Of a stretch of 64,000 bases of DNA, positions 12,503 to 23,066 are shown in pieces (position 1 is the first letter of the stretch; the number at the start of each line of letters is the position of its first letter). This DNA is from Podospora bellae-mahoneyi. Lineage: Eukaryota > Ascomycota > Sordariomycetes > Sordariales > Podosporaceae. Position numbers and translations under genes: made by a program. The stretch lies in the NCBI RefSeq assembly GCF_035222275.1, contig NW_026946359.1, positions 3,534,001-3,598,000 of the forward strand, written 5' to 3'. A model generated the notes under the pieces. It was not told where the DNA came from. It searched no databases and saw nothing but the letters and a program-made list of their open reading frames with translations.

Positions 12503-13063
12503 TCACTCATCCACCACCGCCTCCTCCACAAAAACCATCCTCCCCCTCTTCAACTCCTCCTCCCCCTTCCCATCATCCACCATCTCCCCAACAGGCAAGC
12601 TAACCGCATCATCCAACCTCACAACTCCATACCTCCGCCCTCCTCCTCCTCCTCCTCCAGCACTGTGAGCATCCCTATTACCACCACCCTTATTCTTCCT
12701 AACAGCATTTCCAGAAACTGGCCCCAGCGGCCTCGTCACAGCCACCCCCTGCCCCCTCGCCTTCCCCATCATTTCGAAAAGCCCCATCCCTGCCATCCCG
12801 TTCCTTTTGTCGTGATGATGGTCATGAACAACCCGGCCGGGAAAAGGCGTGTATGTATCCCGGGAATGGTGCCTCTGGGGATGTGTATGTTGGCGGGGTT
12901 TGTTGTAAGTAGTGTAATCCCACGAGGCCGTCGTGTGGGTCGCCGTCCAGGAGATTATGCAGATGACCAAGAGAAGATAAAAAGTCGGGAGGGAGAAGGG
13001 GTTTCCTCTCCGGCTTCGGGGGCGGGGGAGGGGGAGAGTGTGTGGGAAGCGGCCTGGTGGCAT
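12503..13063 (-). CDS. Hypothetical Gly-rich protein with one TM segment
   Basis: A minus-strand frame of 186 aa from the ATG at 13063. It has an Arg/Pro-rich N-terminus, a hydrophobic stretch FYLLLVICIISWTA (possible membrane anchor or signal anchor), a His/Tyr-rich middle, a motif-like MAGMGLFEMMGKARGQGV, a Gly run and an acidic end. I do not recognise a family. Support is codon style only: the last 70 codons use TTG, GTG, GAG and AGG much as other genes here do near their 3' ends. The N-terminal part may contain an unspotted intron. A plus-strand frame of 295 aa covers the same DNA but is poorer, being His/Pro/Ser low complexity. Chance remains possible. Confidence 0.35.
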   Translation of the reverse strand: MPPGRFPHTLPLPRPRSRRGNPFSLPTFYLLLVICIISWTATHTTASWDYTTYNKPRQHTHPQRHHSRDTYTPFPGRVVHDHHHDKRNGMAGMGLFEMMGKARGQGVAVTRPLGPVSGNAVRKNKGGGNRDAHSAGGGGGGGRRYGVVRLDDAVSLPVGEMVDDGKGEEELKRGRMVFVEEAVVDE

Positions 13064-13361
13064 CTTGCTTCTTACTCTTGGATGAGAAATAACAACAACA
13101 AAGGGTGGGAAATAAAATAAGAATGATTTCAGGCCTGGAAAGGGAAAAAAATGAACCCTGACGAAAAGGTAAAAAGAAATCGGTTGCTTTGCCCCCCACC
13201 CCATCCCCCCCCCCCCAAGTCTAGAATATATGTACAAGATGAAAAGAAAATGAACACCACCGTGAAGAGGAAAAACAGTGGGACCAAATACCCTTCCGTC
13301 GCTGCGAACACACAACAGCTATGATGAGCAAAACTCTCAGACCGACCGCACTGGAGTTGCT

Positions 13362-13386
13362 CTCTGCTCTGCTCTGCTCTGCTCTG
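13362..13386 (+). repeat. (CTCTG)5 pentanucleotide repeat
   Basis: About five perfect CTCTG units in a row within the non-coding stretch. Confidence 0.85.
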
Positions 13387-13693
13387 ATTACGCTCAACAA
13401 ATCATCCGTCCGTCCGTCTGTCCCTGCGGCCATCTCCATGCCATGCCAGGACGACGGACGAACTGGCCCAAAAAAAAAAAAACCCTCAAGACGACCTAGC
13501 GCTGTCAATGCTTTCCTCTCATGTACGTCGACATCAGACACCCGTCGAGTTCCCCTGACAGCAGCATAGTCCGAACTCAAGCTGCATTATGCATCTACAG
13601 CCAACCCAGCCCAGCCCAGTCCAGCCCAGCCACTCAACCACCCCCATTACCCGACCCACCTTCCGAAAAGGGAAGGAATCTACTCCCCGACTT

Positions 13694-13716
13694 ACACACA
13701 CACACACACACACACA
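13694..13716 (+). repeat. (AC)n microsatellite
   Basis: About 11 perfect AC units, ending in CACAACACG. Confidence 0.9.
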
Positions 13717-14065
13717 ACACGACCTCATGTCACGTCACGTCCAAGTTTTGCAGCTTCTGTCACAATCACGTTCAGCAACCATATGTTTTGATTTCTTCCA
13801 AATTCCCAAACAATATTTACACAATCCTCCCATAACCGATATTCATACTACCGCATTATCAACAACAATGGCCTGAAAGCACCCCCCCCCCCAAAAGCGT
13901 TTTCCCTCTCTCCCTCACAGCACGCAAGAAAAAAAGACAGAAAATCAAACACCAACTTGTATCTTGGTGGGTATCAAACCATCCAACTCAGCAACACAAC
14001 CAAACAAAAAACACCTACGCAAACAAAAAAAAACAATCTTTTCCCACATGTGCATGCTCAAAATA

Positions 14066-14075
14066 TGTGTGCGTA

Positions 14076-14107
<32 letters not shown>

Positions 14108-14128
14108 TGTATGTCTGTGTGTGTATGT
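14066..14128 (+). repeat. (GT)n microsatellite, interrupted
   Basis: A GT-rich run of about 63 nt with ATGTGT and CTGTGT interruptions. It sits about 370 bases from the (AC)n tract on the same strand, so the two tracts are complementary and could pair. Confidence 0.9.
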
Positions 14129-14757
14129 TGAAACCTTCATTAAGCAATACAATTCGCCAGTCCCAAGTTGAGGACCAGAAACAAAAAAAAAAAGCGTAGG
14201 CCTTCTTCCCCTCCATCTAATAATAAAACATAAAATCCAAATCCTACAGACCCTTCCGTGAAAAATTAAACAGCCGAATTTATATTCCCCCCTTTGCCCC
14301 AGGAGCCCCTTCCAAAAACGCCCAAACAATGTATAACTTATAAATAATGTGTAAAAGAATCAAATGCTCGTATGAATGCCCAAAACCCCCTGGCCCTAAA
14401 AACGAGGCTTATATACGTTGAATATCTGTGCCCCAAAAAAAACCAGAAAAAAACTTTTGCGGCTTGATAATGAAACAAAAAATGCTCAAGAAAAGAACAA
14501 AAGTCGCTAAATGCTGATATGGAACAAGAAAAAAAATAACATCTCTCGAAAATGTGTGCTGTGTATGCACGTATGTGTTTGTGTAGATGGTGGTGGTGGT
14601 GGTGGTGTAAATGGCGTGAATGATCGGAAGAACGTCATGTTATGGTGTGGTATTGTAGAATGGTTCAAAAAGCGGTTAAGTGCCTCGAGCCGCAATCAGT
14701 CGGATGCCGGTACAAAGCTGCCCATCTCCAGTCGCCAGACTTGTGCGGACGAGGCGA

Positions 14758-17700
14758 CTAACCCCGCTGCCGCATCCCGAGTCCATCGACCCCAAGAATA
14801 GGAATCTCAACCTCGGCCAACCCGAGCACGCCCTCGTCCCGGCGGCGGTCCACAAAGCTGTTGCATTCGTTGATGACGATCGCCCACTCGGCGAGGGCTC
14901 GGCCTGTGTACACAGCCCCTGAGGCATAAGGGCCGAGGGGCTTCTCGGCACGAATTGCTGGCGCGGGCGGCCGAGCCATCCTGATCATGTCAACCGAAGG
15001 ACCACGTTCGTAGCCGTCAAAGCTCATGTGACGAAGAGGAGACGGCCTGTTGTATCTCTCATCCTCACTGTCCGAGGAAACCGCTGTGACGTTGATGCTG
15101 AGGGAGTACCGGCGTTTGGAGCTCTCCATCGACTTTCGTGGTGTATCCTCCACTATGGACAATGGCCGAGCATTGCGAGCCTCACTGATAAGACCAGTTT
15201 GCAAAGCACCGCTCACACGCCTAGTGTCGGGTGGCAGGCCGGGAGAAACGGGAGGCGGGCTATCGCTGTGATAGACAAGGCTGCCGTTCTGAAAGTTACC
15301 CACGTCGTTGATCGCCGCCGAGCGAGCGCTGACTCTCGCCTGAGCAGGCGCAGGGAGTCGAGGGCGGGTCAGAATCCGGTCTCTTGTAGGACCGAGTGGC
15401 ATTGGCTGCCCCCCCGGTCCAGTTTGCCATGTGAGCGCAAAGCGAAAGACATAGGTGGTGGCCTCGTAGACGGGCGCAGAACCTGTAGTAGATATGGAGT
15501 CGGTAGACAAGGTGGCATGGTGGCCAGGTCTCTTTGGCGGCGGTGGAGGTCCCTGGCGAGGTCCCATCCGCGCAGCAGCTGTCTCGCGGCGAGCTTGTTC
15601 CAGCTCCTCGTCCCAAGCGCGCTTGGGATCCACGGCCCGACCATTTTGCGAGCTGAATGGCAGTACCTTGCCCAACATTGACAGCCGCTTCTTGAAGGAT
15701 GACACATCCCCATCATCCTTGATGCCACCAACGGTATCTCCGCCGTTGATCCCGAACGTACCAGCATAATCCACGAGCTGGTCTGACCCTGGGAAGGAGC
15801 TGGAAAACGAGTCGAAACCGAGCTTCATGGACGGCTGTGGCGGCTGCACCTCGGTTCGAATGATCAAGAACCGCTTGCCAGGCGTGGGATGAGCAGGGGC
15901 CGTAGAAGGCTGGACCTTGCCCCTCATGTCGGCATCAGCCTTGAGCCAAAGGTAATGAGCCCAAAGAGTCTTGAGCCGCTGCGACACAGTCAGGAATATT
16001 TTGCTGCAGAGTCCCGTTAGTCACCTGTTGCAACGCTTGGATGGCTATCGTCTTACCTGTTGACCTCACTGGCGCTGCCCGAGTCCCTGCAGATCCGCCA
16101 GCAGAGCAGGCGCATGTAGTAAGCACGAACCATGGGGCACCAATGGTTGAAGAATTTGGCAAAGAACTCCTCCGTCAACAGCCACTCCGTGCACACGGCC
16201 TCCTTGCGCGCCGGATCAGAAGTGATGGCGTCCCACACCGAGTAGAGGAATGAGAGGACCCTAATCTCAGACATGGTGTTGTTGGACTCGGCCATCATCT
16301 TGCCCACCTCGAGCCAGAAAGGCCAGTCAATGTAGTTGACAAAGGGGGCGGTGCTGCCAAATTCCAGGTACCGCGGCTGGCCAATCTCTTCGGCCGGGGA
16401 TCCTGCAGGGCTGCCGTTCACCGTATTCTGGAATGTATCCAGCGTGACCAGCATCTCCTCCAGAAAATCGCACAGCATGAAACATGAAGCTTGGTCGAAT
16501 CGTGGTGTCCTCTTCGCTGCCGCCTTCGAGATGGCAGCAAAAGCCTCGGCAAAGGTATGCTTAATCTCGTGATTCACTCCAACAGAGCCTTTTGAGAGCA
16601 CATCCTTGAGCAGGACAATGAGCCGGTTTTCATCCATCCCTTTCAGAACATTGCTGGGCACGGAGATGCCGGTCAAAGTAGCATCCGCGCCGTGAATGCT
16701 GTCAGAAATCGGAGGGCCCAGCATGGCATCGATCGAGGCCTGTCGGTGAATGGTGCTATCCAACACCGACAAGATTTGAGCGTGGACCAGGACAAAGGCA
16801 GGTGACCGCGCCTTTTCGACCAGCGGGAGTCCCTCAAAAACAAACTGCTCAGAAAGCACGTGGAAGTACTTGCAAAAGATGAAAAACAGATCCGTCTCAC
16901 CACCACGCCATCTCGACACCCAAGGGCCGTGCCAGGGGATCTTGGCTGGCATCAGTGGCAGCTTAGCCGCAAGCCGCAGCTTGTCGCCCAGTGTCTTGAC
17001 AGACGACCATCCCAGCTTGTGCAGATGCTCGGGGTAGAGCGCGACAATATCCTCGCTCTCGCCCTTGCTCCGCCTCGGCAGACCAAACTCATCGGCGACT
17101 CTTCGCAAAATGTCGGCATTCAAACCCCAAAGCCGCACCAGAACATCAGCGACACCGGGGACGAAGAAGAACGCATAAGCACACGCCTTGCCGCACCAGT
17201 TGACTAAGCTCAGAGGGGCGTGCCGGAGCGACATTTTCTCCACCACCAGCGCCATCTGTGTCGTCAAGTTGTTGACAAACATGGTCCGCACATTGTGCTC
17301 AGCCGGCTCGGTCAACAGAGAATCCACATCGCTGCCAACGGTGGACGATGTGTTTGACCTCGCCCGGACCTTCTCTTCGGGAGACCGCTCAGCCAAAGGC
17401 TGAAACTGGCTGGTACACGTCCTCCACTCTGGCCGCATCATGATCATGGTGGCCGCCTCGAGCAGAGTAGGCCTGTCGACACCAGCAACCGGCTGCAATA
17501 CTGGAAACTGGACGCCAAGCGCAGCGATGCCTGGAGCAAGCCCGTATCCTCCCGCCAACAGCCTCGAATGCCCGGCATCCAGCATCGACAAGAGACCATT
17601 CCACCACTTGTTCAAAACTGTGGCTCGCCGGTCAAAATCCTCGGAACTCAACACCGATCTGCTCGAATTGGAAGGGTGGTGCGAGGTACTTTTCAAGAAT

Positions 17701-19157
17701 GGCATCAGCACACCTCGCACAACGTCCATTCGCGTCGAGGTGGTAGGCCTCGCCGCGAACCGGGCAAACTCGCCATCTAGCGTTCGGAAGGTGCCCCAAA
17801 GAGGGTCACGGGATGTCGGATGTGGCATGGTGATGTTGGTGTCTGCTGTGCCCTGAGAAGCAATTTCGGAGGAGGCGCTGGTTGTCGCAGTGGTTTCCGT
17901 GTCCAGATCCGACTCTAGTGACGAAGTCCGGTGGGAAGAGCTGCGAGATGGTGCTGCTTCGACATGGGCAAAAGCATTGTTGGTGGCAAGAGCAGCAGAT
18001 CTGGGGAGGTTTGACGGGGCAAGGGTGGTTTTGGCCGGGACAGGCTTGACGCTGTGCGCGGCTGTCGCAGCACTGGCAGAATCAGAGTCACTTGATTCGG
18101 AACTCTTGACAGAAGATGGCGCGGGAAGTGAGAGTGGGGACGATGTTCTAGAAAACACACTTTGAGGTTTTTGTTTTATCCTCGTCAGATACACACTGGC
18201 ACGGCTGAAGACGCGGCTTGTACTGTTGTTGCTGCTGCTGCTGCTCTGTGGCTCGGCGGAAGGGTCCTGAGAAGAATCACAATCCGAACGTGCCCGGGTT
18301 CGCAGCGTCAACCTAGACTTGATAGGCGATTTTTTTCTTTCTGTGGAAGGCTCGCGGGTCTCATGTCGAAGCCGTTCTGGGGTCGTTGGCGGTGAAGGTG
18401 ATCGTGACTTTGTCATCCAAGACTTTTTCGCAAAATCGGCAAAGGACTCGACCGTCCTCGACCTTTCAAGCTGGCCGTCCTCCACCAGATTGTCGGTCGA
18501 CACAGTCACATTGTTCTTGGTCACCCGTTGGGACAGCTCATGGGTTGCCGGCACGTTGGGGGTCGACTTTGAGCTCGGCAGCCACGACAGCGGCCGGTCA
18601 ATCATTGATTTGCTCCGGCTACGGCCGTGCTTCTCGGCACGCGGAGCAGCAGCCACGGTGGGCGCGGTGCTGGTGCTGTTACGGTGATAGGTGGTGGTGT
18701 CGATTGTTTTGGACGAGGTTCGGGGTGGTATTGGCTGCTTGGTGGGTTCGGCGCGAGCTTCAGTGGATGCGATGGGCAATAGCCTCGTCTCGGGAGCGGT
18801 AACGACAGTGGCGGTGGGCTTCACAGGGTGGATGGACAACGCTTCGATCTTGTCGCTGCAGAAACTGAAGGATCTTTTGAACTCGGGTGAAAATTCAAAA
18901 TCGAACGAGGGAATGTCAAACGAGGGATCGGGCATGGGCAGGCTCGGAAGTTCCTTGTTGGTGTTGGCAGGCGGGCGCGAGGTAACATCGGGCCTGGCGA
19001 GCTTGAGCGGGGTTTGTTCTTTGCTGCTACTCCTAGCAGGTGGTGGTGGTGTTGAATGTGAGTGTTGTGAACCTTGTGAGCGCTGTGAGCGGTGAAAAGG
19101 CAATGGCGTGCTGGTGTCCACAGCGGGCGCCGTCATGGTCAGTGTCGGACCAACCAT
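14758..19157 (-). CDS. DUF1765 domain protein, large, Ser-rich N-terminus
   Basis: Two exons, 16057-19157 and 14758-16003, join across a 53-nt intron (GTAAGA..CTAAC..CAG) in the middle of a Ser codon to give 1448 aa. Residues 1 to about 430 are Ser/Thr/Pro-rich, with many SRS, TPP and SPS motifs typical of phosphorylated disordered tails. The folded middle (about 450-1060) carries the fungal DUF1765 pattern, for example DWPFWLEVGKMMAESNNTMS, then VLSFLYSVWDAI and FNHWCPMVRAYYMRLLCWRI just before the intron. The C-terminal 380 residues are again largely disordered, but end with AEWAIVINECNSFVDRRRDE, which looks conserved. The function of the family is unknown. The second Met (19136) is an equally plausible start. 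A further small 3' exon cannot be excluded. Confidence 0.8.
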
Positions 19158-22100
19158 TGCTCTGTCTCAAAACAAGCCGTCGACTCTGTGGACTGCAGTG
19201 GTTCGTCAACAGGGGTGGTGTGCCGTGTATGCCGGAGAAACCTGCTGGCAGCCTCGCAGTCAGGGAATACTGCGACTCTGCTGCCTTCGATCTGCCCCAA
19301 TCCCCTTCAAAACATGGTCCTTCTTCCAATCTTCCTCAGAGCTGATCAATGGTAACGGGGTGATGACGACGCTATGCGATTTTCGAGTGTCTCTCGGTCA
19401 GACAAAGAGCAGCGGCGGCGATGTGTAGATGACGGGAATCCGAGCCTTGGCGGGTCGGGGCGAGCAGCTTGGACGTAACGAGAGACGTAAACGTAAAGTC
19501 GTGGTGCAGGTGCAGGCGATTGTACAACAGCAGAAAGAAGAGAGTGAAAAATAAAAATGAAAAAAAAAAAAATCACAGGCTGAGGATCGGCTGCGAGCGA
19601 GTGCGGGCAGGCCCCGGGCGGACAGGCGAGATCAGGGCAGACACGATTTAATATCGAAGCTGCATTTGAACAAGCCGGGCTCAGCTTGACTCGCGACTCC
19701 ACGACCTCCACGGTCCAGTGGAGATTGTCAATCGCGCGCTCAACCAGGACGGGAACTTGGCAGCTTGACAGGAGAGTGATGCAAACTGGGACGAGCAATG
19801 GGCCAGTGCGGCCAGCCTGGCGCCCACTATACCGTACTCGGGTGGCAGGCTGTTGACGTCGTCGATCTTGCAAGTTAGGAGAAGTACGTGCAGATGCGGC
19901 GGGATGGCCCCGGAACACCTCGTACGGGTAGTGTACTGAACCATTGACTTCCATTGTTGGTTGATGCTACCTCACTTCAAGATGTTCTCTCAAACAGCAA
20001 ACTTGATCCAGAAACATTCAGCGGGAACACTGTGCCTGCGCTCGGATGGTTCAAGAAACACTCGAGACGAACAGGCGGTTTGAGTGAAGAAGAAGATAGG
20101 ACGGAGACGAGGCGGCCACACCGAGGCTACGGATACGGGTGTGCTGTTCGCTAACGACCCCCCCGAAGAGGGAATGTTCCTGGAGGCTGCACTAAGGAGG
20201 CTGGGCGACCGATCCGTTGCAGGAGACCGATGGACCTGAGCTCCAGTCGTTCGCTGAGCGCTCACCATTTCTACAAAGTCAATTCGAGGTCACCGGTTGT
20301 GTTGTTTTATCACCCAATTATTCAGACTCCGGAATCCAGAAGCATCTTTTTTCCCCAGAGCCGAGGCGGGGAACAAGGCTACCATGTACGGGCAGGTATG
20401 ACAGTTTATGCCAAGGCATAAAGACCTCAGCGATGCTGGTCCATCTGAACGAGTCGAGATGTTTGCTACCCCACCCCGAGCATGAACATCAGTCTGACAC
20501 CACCACGCCTTACCACAATCGACGACCCTTATAATGCGCGGTGAAGAGTCTGTGAGAATTGTGTCGTTTGAGGGTTGATAATCACAAGGTCACATCGATG
20601 CCACCGCCGGGAACCCGGCAGCTTTAATTGAGCGATGACGAAAGGCAGGATCGGGGGCCGATCAAACAAAATCCGACAGCATGGGTCGGAAACAGATATG
20701 AACACCACGTCGTAGCCCGAATTGATGATTGATATTCCTTCTTCAACCAACATTCAACAGGATTCTCAACCGCCACGTGTGGAATCAGGGAAAACAAGCT
20801 CTTGCTAAAAGCCCAAAAACGGCCTCTAGAAACCCGGTCAAGAAGTTGACGATATAAAAAGGGGAATATTCAGCACGGCAGCTCCCGCAACCACTGAGAA
20901 GCTTCCAAATTCTGAGACCTACATATGTATCACCAAGACTAAGACTCTTTCGTAGGCAAGCAATTAAACGCGCGACGCGTCTGTAAAGTGCCTTTCACCT
21001 CTTTTTTGCATCGACGTCACGCACCACCCGCCACCTTTAGGTGTTTGACTGGCAGGGACTGGCCCCCAACCCTACATGAAAGTCTCTGGTGGCAGCTCAG
21101 CCTAGAAGCACGATGTGCTGGCCGACAGCCACGGTACTGGGTAGCTGAAAGTCATGCACCAGACGTTACAGCGCGTCCAGTGTGTGCAGTGCAGAAGCGG
21201 GTGTGGTCATCCGTATATCGACCGCATCGCTCGACTTCGTTTTTTGAAACCGCCTTTGCGCCGTGTTCTGGAGATTCGGGAGCTGTTGTTGACAATTAGC
21301 CATTTTAGTGTGGCCTTGTCGGGTGAAAAAAGGGGGCCAAGAAAGGGGTCTCGCGTCTCCAAAAGTCTCACCACAAGACAATTGAACTGCGCGCTCCCAT
21401 CCTGAAGTGTCTTCCTGGCACGCTAGCCTTTTTACCAAGAGGTGTCCAGATGTTGACATCCACATTCGGGTAGCGCGCTCCTGCATTAGCCCTGCACACA
21501 TGCCACGCCGGCGGCAAAAGAAGATGAAAAGAGAAAAAAAAGGAAAATTCCTTGGGGGTGTGCCCAGAAAAAGAAGCGAAGAGAAAAGAAACCAACAACA
21601 CACCGCCGCCCTACCATTCACGATGGACTCTCACGATAGCGCCAAAGCCACAACCAGATCCTCGGGGTCATCTTTCCGCCCGTCCGCCTGATCATGACAG
21701 ACCCCCCTAGCTCGATTATCGATACGATTACCGAAAAATGTCACCTTGACATCTGGTCACCCATCACAGGCAAGTGAAAAAGAGCTTGAGGCATAACGTC
21801 CTCATCTCGCTGGACACCGCATGAGCTGTAAGCGTAGAGTCCACGCCATCCTCAAAAAACTCCTCATGCAGGTTTCGGCTTGGGACTGCATCTCGTATAC
21901 CCGACAACTGACCGCTCCTTTCATGTTGTGTTCCCGGGCCGTGCGTTCGGGCAACCAGCCCATCTTTCGTGGGGGGTGAGGTGGTAGGTAGGTAGGTAGG
22001 TAGGTAGACCTATGTGCGCCCACATACCTACCTACCTAGCTAATGTGAGCACTCCAGGTGAGACAACCTGAAGCCAAAAAAAATACCCCCCCAAAAAAAC

Positions 22101-23066
22101 CATCATCATCAACATGAGACTGAAGATACGCGCGGCCGATCATCACAATAAACAATTAAACCGGTAACGTCCAACGGAAAACTCGGAAGAAAACTTCACG
22201 AAAGCAGCCATGTCTCAGGGTTTATTTTTCCTGGCTGAGGTAACGGACTCCAACGATGGGGCGTCGTTTCACTTTGATATTACTCTCAGTCACTTTCCGT
22301 CGGGTCGTTCTTCACAAGGCTGTGTTAGACATTTCTCTTCAACTTTGTGTAGCAGGGAATTTCTCCGAGGTCTGAAGGAGGTACGGAGACACTTCACACC
22401 TCGCCTAAACCTGAAAAAAACGAATGGCTATGCCCCCATCCCGTTGTAGGCAACTGCCCCTAACCGTCGACCAAGAGTGGTTTATCGGTCGTGCCGTTGT
22501 TGAGTGAGATAAAAACGGGGGGGGGGAGGGTCAACTGACTTTGTTAGAAGTAGGTACCGGGTTCTCGCCACTGCCAGGTGACTAGAAAGCCGTTGGGAAC
22601 AGCGGGCTACTATCAACGGAGGAAAACGCTTTGACAGCCATGACATTAGAAGAGCGCCAGAAGAAGACGGTGCCGGGAGCTAAAGTGGTAGTGGCACTCC
22701 GTGAAATAATTTTGATGGGTCGACAAGTTCGTCTGATAATGTAAAGGGAGTTAGTTTATGCCGTGGTTTGGAGCAGCAAAAAGACGCGGGTGACAGCGAC
22801 ATGCATGAAGGCTTCATGTGTGACATACAGAACATAATCATCTGTCTGAGAACATCCCTTCTTACACCGCGCTATGAAGAGATAAGAAATGTGGATAACG
22901 CAACTCAAAAGTCTCAAAAACTTGCATTGATGTAAAAGGAAAAAAGAGAGCAGAAAAGAACTTTCCAAATTCTATACAAACAAACACCACCTCTATCAAA
23001 GTAAAACGCCCATCCATCTCTGCCTAATCCTCTCACAACCCACAACCCCCAAGTCCGTCCAGTTTC
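19158..23066. other. 3.9-kb stretch without a supported gene
   Basis: The longest gene-free stretch in the window. All frames are under about 200 aa, Arg/Ser/Pro-rich and lack domains. A good TATA element (GATATAAAAAGG at 20851) with a plausible downstream leader faces plus, and ACGCGT occurs near 20975, but no protein of note follows. A GGTA-repeat hairpin lies at 21984-22038. A non-coding RNA or a small intron-rich gene would be missed by eye. Confidence 0.5.
21984..22038. repeat. GGTA tetranucleotide inverted repeat (hairpin)
   Basis: About five GGTA units on the left are followed by TATGTG CGCC CACATA and then about three CCTA units. The centre forms a 6-bp stem with a 4-nt loop. After a 6-nt bulge on the left side, at least 12 more base pairs can form between the TAGG and CCTA arms. 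The pairing is seen directly; any role is unknown. Confidence 0.75.

Larger units (their letters stand above)
13064..14757. other. Intergenic, dense microsatellites
   Basis: Between the hypothetical gene and the 3' end of the DUF1765 gene. It holds (CTCTG)n, (AC)n, (GT)n and a (GGT)n run near 14587-14608, plus many A runs. Frames found here are translations of these repeats. A short minus frame at 14676-14757 could be an alternative C-terminal exon of the DUF1765 gene, but nothing requires it. Confidence 0.55.

Noticed and set aside
12233-13120. 295-aa plus-strand open frame
   Set aside because: Pro/His/Ser low complexity from CCATCC and CCTCC runs; weaker than the minus-strand frame over the same DNA.
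19346-19954. 202-aa minus-strand open frame upstream of the DUF1765 gene
   Set aside because: Contains a Phe run from an A tract, no domain, mixed codon use.
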